Source of the DNA: Armatimonadota bacterium
GTDB taxonomy: Bacteria > Armatimonadota > Armatimonadia > Armatimonadales > Armatimonadaceae
Assembly: GCA_030833025.1 (NCBI GenBank)
Contig: JAURHZ010000056.1
Coordinates: 1 to 11,285, forward strand
DNA: 11,285 nt
Direction: 5' to 3'
Shown here: positions 8,427-11,285 of the stretch, piece after piece
How the letters are laid out: the number at the start of each line of letters is the position of its first letter
Numbering within the stretch: position 1 is the stretch's first letter
The notes under the pieces: model-generated
The model's database searches: none
What the model saw: only the letters and a program-made list of their open reading frames with translations
What the model was told of the DNA's origin: nothing
Position numbers and translations under genes: made by a program

Positions 8427-11285
8427 AGACGATCTCCGAAGAGAGGTTGGTCAATTAGTGATGTGTTATTGGATGTTGTTCCCATCCACTGAACGTTGGT
8501 ATTTCGTCCGATACCGAGACCGTTAGGTCGACTGATGACCTGCGGTACTGAGAATCCACCGAAGCGACCACCATTTGGTGTGCCATCTGGGTTGAACTGA
8601 GGAATCACCTCGAGAACTTCACCAGCAAACTGGCCGGTCTGGAAAACTGATGACTGTCCAACAGCGCTGTTAGTAATCAGATATCGACCATTCAGTAACC
8701 TACGAATAGCCGTTGGTTGGAACCTTGGTAGTTCCTTTGCATCCAATCCAGCAGCCACCAACAATCTAGGATTGATACCATCCGCACTAAATGCAGGATT
8801 CAGGTTCATCGTGTTGTAGTGGCTCTGATTGAAGTACCAAGTGACCACACGCCGTCCCATAGGACCATCCTCAATCTGATAGACACCATTCGCATCCGCA
8901 ATCATATAGACAGGCTTGGTACCACCAGCTCCGTTAGGGAGCGTGACCTGCTCAAAGTAGGTTGGAGATGTGATCTTGTAGGTCTCACCATTAGGTAGCA
9001 ACACTTCCTGAATGGTTGCGGTGACAGTGCCGTTGATTATTGGCTCTGTTGTCTGGGCGGATGCTCCTGCAGCAGCAACTGGCCACGGGTAACCCGACCC
9101 AACGGGCGATCCGGCGACTGGCCACGTAGCAGGAGGCAGAACGCCACCAGCGGCATTTCGTAATACAACGAATGTGTTGTAAGGTCGATATTCAAGCCGA
9201 ACAACTGAACCACCAGATGAATCTATATCCAGTCCACCGACACCAGCAGTCTGCGCATTTGCAACAACTGCAACAATCTGTGGAATGCCCGTAACCCCAC
9301 CAACACTGGTTAGTATCTTCTGTACCTTTTGTATACGGAGGTTTCGTCCCTCACGGGACTTAAGGCGAGATACCCAGACAACCACGCCTTCGCCACGGTC
9401 CCCGCCGACATTACGGAAGTTGCCATTAAGGTCGAAGTAGTCAACAACTTCAATTGCACGGTAGTTTCCAGCATCCGCGATGAGATAGTGCATCTCATAC
9501 CCAATCGGTGCCTTAGTAGGATCCGATGGATCGGCCGTCGGCATCAACGAATACTGTACATCCGTTGGGTTGTTCAACAGCGTGCTGTCCGTTGAAGCCA
9601 ACACCTTGAAGGTGTCTCGCAGGGATGTCAGTTCCCAGCGAATACGACCGCCACGGTCAACACGCAGGACACGATTGTTTCCAGTGTCGGCTATTAAGTA
9701 ATCCTGGCCCGAAAGCTTTCGAGCAACAGATGGCCTTGCTAGCTGGCTGCGACGTATAGCCCTACGACCGGTTGCTGGTGGATTAGCGATGCCATCCGGG
9801 AGACTTGGGTCGTAAACAGGAACCTCACCACCAACGACATCGGTGTCAACGGTTCCGTCCATCACCCATGTCGCAGCACCATCAGCTCCAACTTCCAGAA
9901 TACGTTTTGCATCGGTCACTAACGTAGTGCTGGCTTGGAAGACAACAGGGCCTGCTGAAGTCGAAACTGCAACTACATTGCCACCGACAACTGGAGGCGA
10001 AGCAATCACAGCGCCTGCATTACGTACCCAGCGCAGGTGGTTAGTCGAGACCGTCAAAGGCTGCGATGTAGCAGCATTTACAATCGAGCTTGCGACATTG
10101 ATTACCTGCTCGCCGAACCCAACACGAACAGATGGATCGGATTCCGCAGGATTTACATCCAAGGCGACGATGTTCTGTCCGATGGCAAAGTAAATGTGGT
10201 TTCCGCTGACTGTCGGCGACGATGTCGGCGCTCCAGGAAGGATGTAGTACCAAAGGACAGGTGAGTAGGCACCACCAACTGATCGTACTGATGAACCATC
10301 ATCATCGGTTGTTGCCGTCACCGGAACACCTGCACTACCAGGTAATGGAGTCAGGACGACCGTAACTGGATTCTGTGTTCCTGCAGGAACATACGACACA
10401 ACGAATGACTGTGTACTTGAAAAACGTACACCACTTGGGTGCCGCATGTCAGTTACAGTGATCTTGCCACGTTTTGCGTCACCGGAAAGCTGAACCGATG
10501 ACACAACATTATCAACAGCGTTCGCTGGAAGAATGGCCGTCGTCGTCTGAACAGGATCCGAGCCTGTAGCAGGATACGTCAGTGCATTGTATTGACGAAC
10601 AGATACAGGGTACGCCGGGTTGTAGGCTTCAGGAAGATTCAGCGTGACATCCTTGTCCATCTGAAGCGCAATAAGCACGGAGACCGTACCACTATTTGCG
10701 ACGGACGTTGCCTGTGCAACGACATATGAGATGCCATCAGCTGATACAGCCGGGCTTCCCATAACACGCACATTTGTGAGACCTTCCCAAGCTGGAGCGA
10801 GAATCGCGCCCATGCTGGTGCTGATGCCTCCGGTAAAGATCAACCGATTCCGTAGTGTTGGAAGCTCGGTAACGATACGTCGATCGACTGGCGCACTTAT
10901 AGGAGCCAAGTCCTCAAGAATAGCAACATTCTGTCGGAATTTGGTAGCACCTACCGAGAACTGCTCGTTTACTCCGATGATGCTCGTCAGTCCAGAGCCA
11001 TTTCGATCATTTGTTTGTCTCGCAGCAAAGACAAGCAGATCCTCGTTGGTCATCGCAACTGTATCAAGTCCACTTGATACCGGTGTTACATCCAGCTGAG
11101 GAATAACTAATGGTTGTCCAAGCCGCGCGCCAATGCCTTCTTCCAGACCTGGTGGAGTCGCATCAGCGGTGACATAAAGCACATCGTAGTCGACCGAAAT
11201 AACTGGCCGTGGCCCGACAGGCACATCACCATTTGCCCCGCGGACTTCAACAAAACCTGAACCATCTGCACGGAACGTTCCAGTG
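8423..11285 (-). CDS. Large PQQ/NHL-type beta-propeller protein, probably exported (5' end outside window)
   Basis: The frame is open from the window edge to a TGA at 8425-8423, giving 953 visible residues. A GTG at 11224 is only an internal valine, because the frame continues upstream without a stop, so the true start lies beyond the window. Residues below are counted from the window edge. About 1-340 are strand-rich with Ser/Thr/Val-rich segments. A PQQ-like blade (NHIYFAIGQNIVALD) follows near 360-375. NHL-type repeats begin at 515, with the motifs LIADTGNNRVLRVD (530-543), LIADAGNYRAIEVVD (601-615), a weaker YMIADANGVYQIED near 787-800, and YLITNSAVGQSS near 868-879 followed by GEVLEV. 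NHL propellers usually act as binding scaffolds, and no enzyme active site is recognisable. I read no cysteine in the visible part. The C-terminus has no membrane segment, sorting signal or anchor. The ligand and exact function are unknown. Export is inferred from its composition and from its exported neighbour. It overlaps the next gene by 4 bases. Confidence 0.5.
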   Translation of the reverse strand, partial: TGTFRADGSGFVEVRGANGDVPVGPRPVISVDYDVLYVTADATPPGLEEGIGARLGQPLVIPQLDVTPVSSGLDTVAMTNEDLLVFAARQTNDRNGSGLTSIIGVNEQFSVGATKFRQNVAILEDLAPISAPVDRRIVTELPTLRNRLIFTGGISTSMGAILAPAWEGLTNVRVMGSPAVSADGISYVVAQATSVANSGTVSVLIALQMDKDVTLNLPEAYNPAYPVSVRQYNALTYPATGSDPVQTTTAILPANAVDNVVSSVQLSGDAKRGKITVTDMRHPSGVRFSSTQSFVVSYVPAGTQNPVTVVLTPLPGSAGVPVTATTDDDGSSVRSVGGAYSPVLWYYILPGAPTSSPTVSGNHIYFAIGQNIVALDVNPAESDPSVRVGFGEQVINVASSIVNAATSQPLTVSTNHLRWVRNAGAVIASPPVVGGNVVAVSTSAGPVVFQASTTLVTDAKRILEVGADGAATWVMDGTVDTDVVGGEVPVYDPSLPDGIANPPATGRRAIRRSQLARPSVARKLSGQDYLIADTGNNRVLRVDRGGRIRWELTSLRDTFKVLASTDSTLLNNPTDVQYSLMPTADPSDPTKAPIGYEMHYLIADAGNYRAIEVVDYFDLNGNFRNVGGDRGEGVVVWVSRLKSREGRNLRIQKVQKILTSVGGVTGIPQIVAVVANAQTAGVGGLDIDSSGGSVVRLEYRPYNTFVVLRNAAGGVLPPATWPVAGSPVGSGYPWPVAAAGASAQTTEPIINGTVTATIQEVLLPNGETYKITSPTYFEQVTLPNGAGGTKPVYMIADANGVYQIEDGPMGRRVVTWYFNQSHYNTMNLNPAFSADGINPRLLVAAGLDAKELPRFQPTAIRRLLNGRYLITNSAVGQSSVFQTGQFAGEVLEVIPQFNPDGTPNGGRFGGFSVPQVISRPNGLGIGRNTNVQWMGTTSNNTSLIDQPLFGDRL
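8434..8437 (-). promoter_or_regulatory. Ribosome binding site for the giant gene
   Basis: On the minus strand the sequence reads CGGAGATCGTCTGTGA. GGAG sits 7 bases before the GTG at 8426, a normal spacing, and lies inside the last codons of the upstream gene. The alternative ATG at 8408 has no purine-rich site in front of it (GCCGTACAAATCGT). This decides the start and indicates translational coupling across the GTGA junction. Confidence 0.5.
8594..9742 (-). repeat. NHL-type repeats within the upstream protein
   Basis: Residues about 515-897 of the visible part hold two clear NHL repeats. Each has a Pro-containing lead strand, then LIAD-x-G-N-x-R and a hydrophobic strand ending in Asp (LIADTGNNRVLRVD and LIADAGNYRAIEVVD). 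The first is followed by GGRIRWEL and the second by VVVWVSRL, which supply the expected Trp strand. A weaker copy (MIADANGVYQIED, then VVTWYF) and a divergent last copy (LITNSAVGQSSVF, then GEVLEV) follow. The repeats are at protein level, and I saw no exact DNA duplication. Confidence 0.5.

Noticed and set aside
11222..11224. GTG at 11224 as the start of the upstream gene
   Set aside because: The same frame is open for 20 further codons to the window edge with protein-like sequence (ADGSGFVEVRGANGDV), so this GTG is most likely an internal valine.

Overview
The window is almost entirely coding, and everything that can be supported lies on the minus strand. It holds two very large, consecutive genes, and each runs off one edge of the window. 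On the plus strand and in the other frames there are many open frames, the longest 286 codons, but none looks like a protein. The base composition is moderate, a little above half G+C by eye. No RNA gene, mobile element, CRISPR array, terminator or promoter could be supported.

Reading along the minus strand (from position 11285 down to 1), the first gene (11285 to 8423) enters already open. It encodes the last 953 residues of a protein rich in beta-strand sequence, with PQQ-like and NHL-type beta-propeller motifs. Its TGA stop overlaps the probable GTG start of the second gene in a 4-base GTGA junction, with a GGAG ribosome binding site 7 bases upstream. The two are therefore almost certainly one operon with coupled translation. 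The second gene (8426 to beyond 1) is open for at least 2808 codons. It encodes a giant exported protein: a Sec signal peptide, an N-terminal domain resembling the golvesin/Xly carbohydrate-binding-like fold, a long array of PQQ-like beta-propeller blades, an Ig-like beta-sandwich region, a long stretch I cannot assign, and another propeller-like segment at the window edge. Two calcium-binding-type loops (D-x-N-x-D/N-G) lie within it.

Both proteins are almost free of cysteine: I read one in about 3760 residues. This fits exported proteins that fold outside the cytoplasm. The likely picture is a pair of co-produced surface or secreted proteins. Their partners, ligand and mode of attachment are not visible, because the N-terminus of the first and the C-terminus of the second are outside the window. 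The organism is a bacterium with a Sec pathway. The mix of giant PQQ/NHL propeller proteins and a golvesin-like domain recalls environmental phyla such as Armatimonadota or Planctomycetota, but this is a weak inference and nothing here fixes the lineage.
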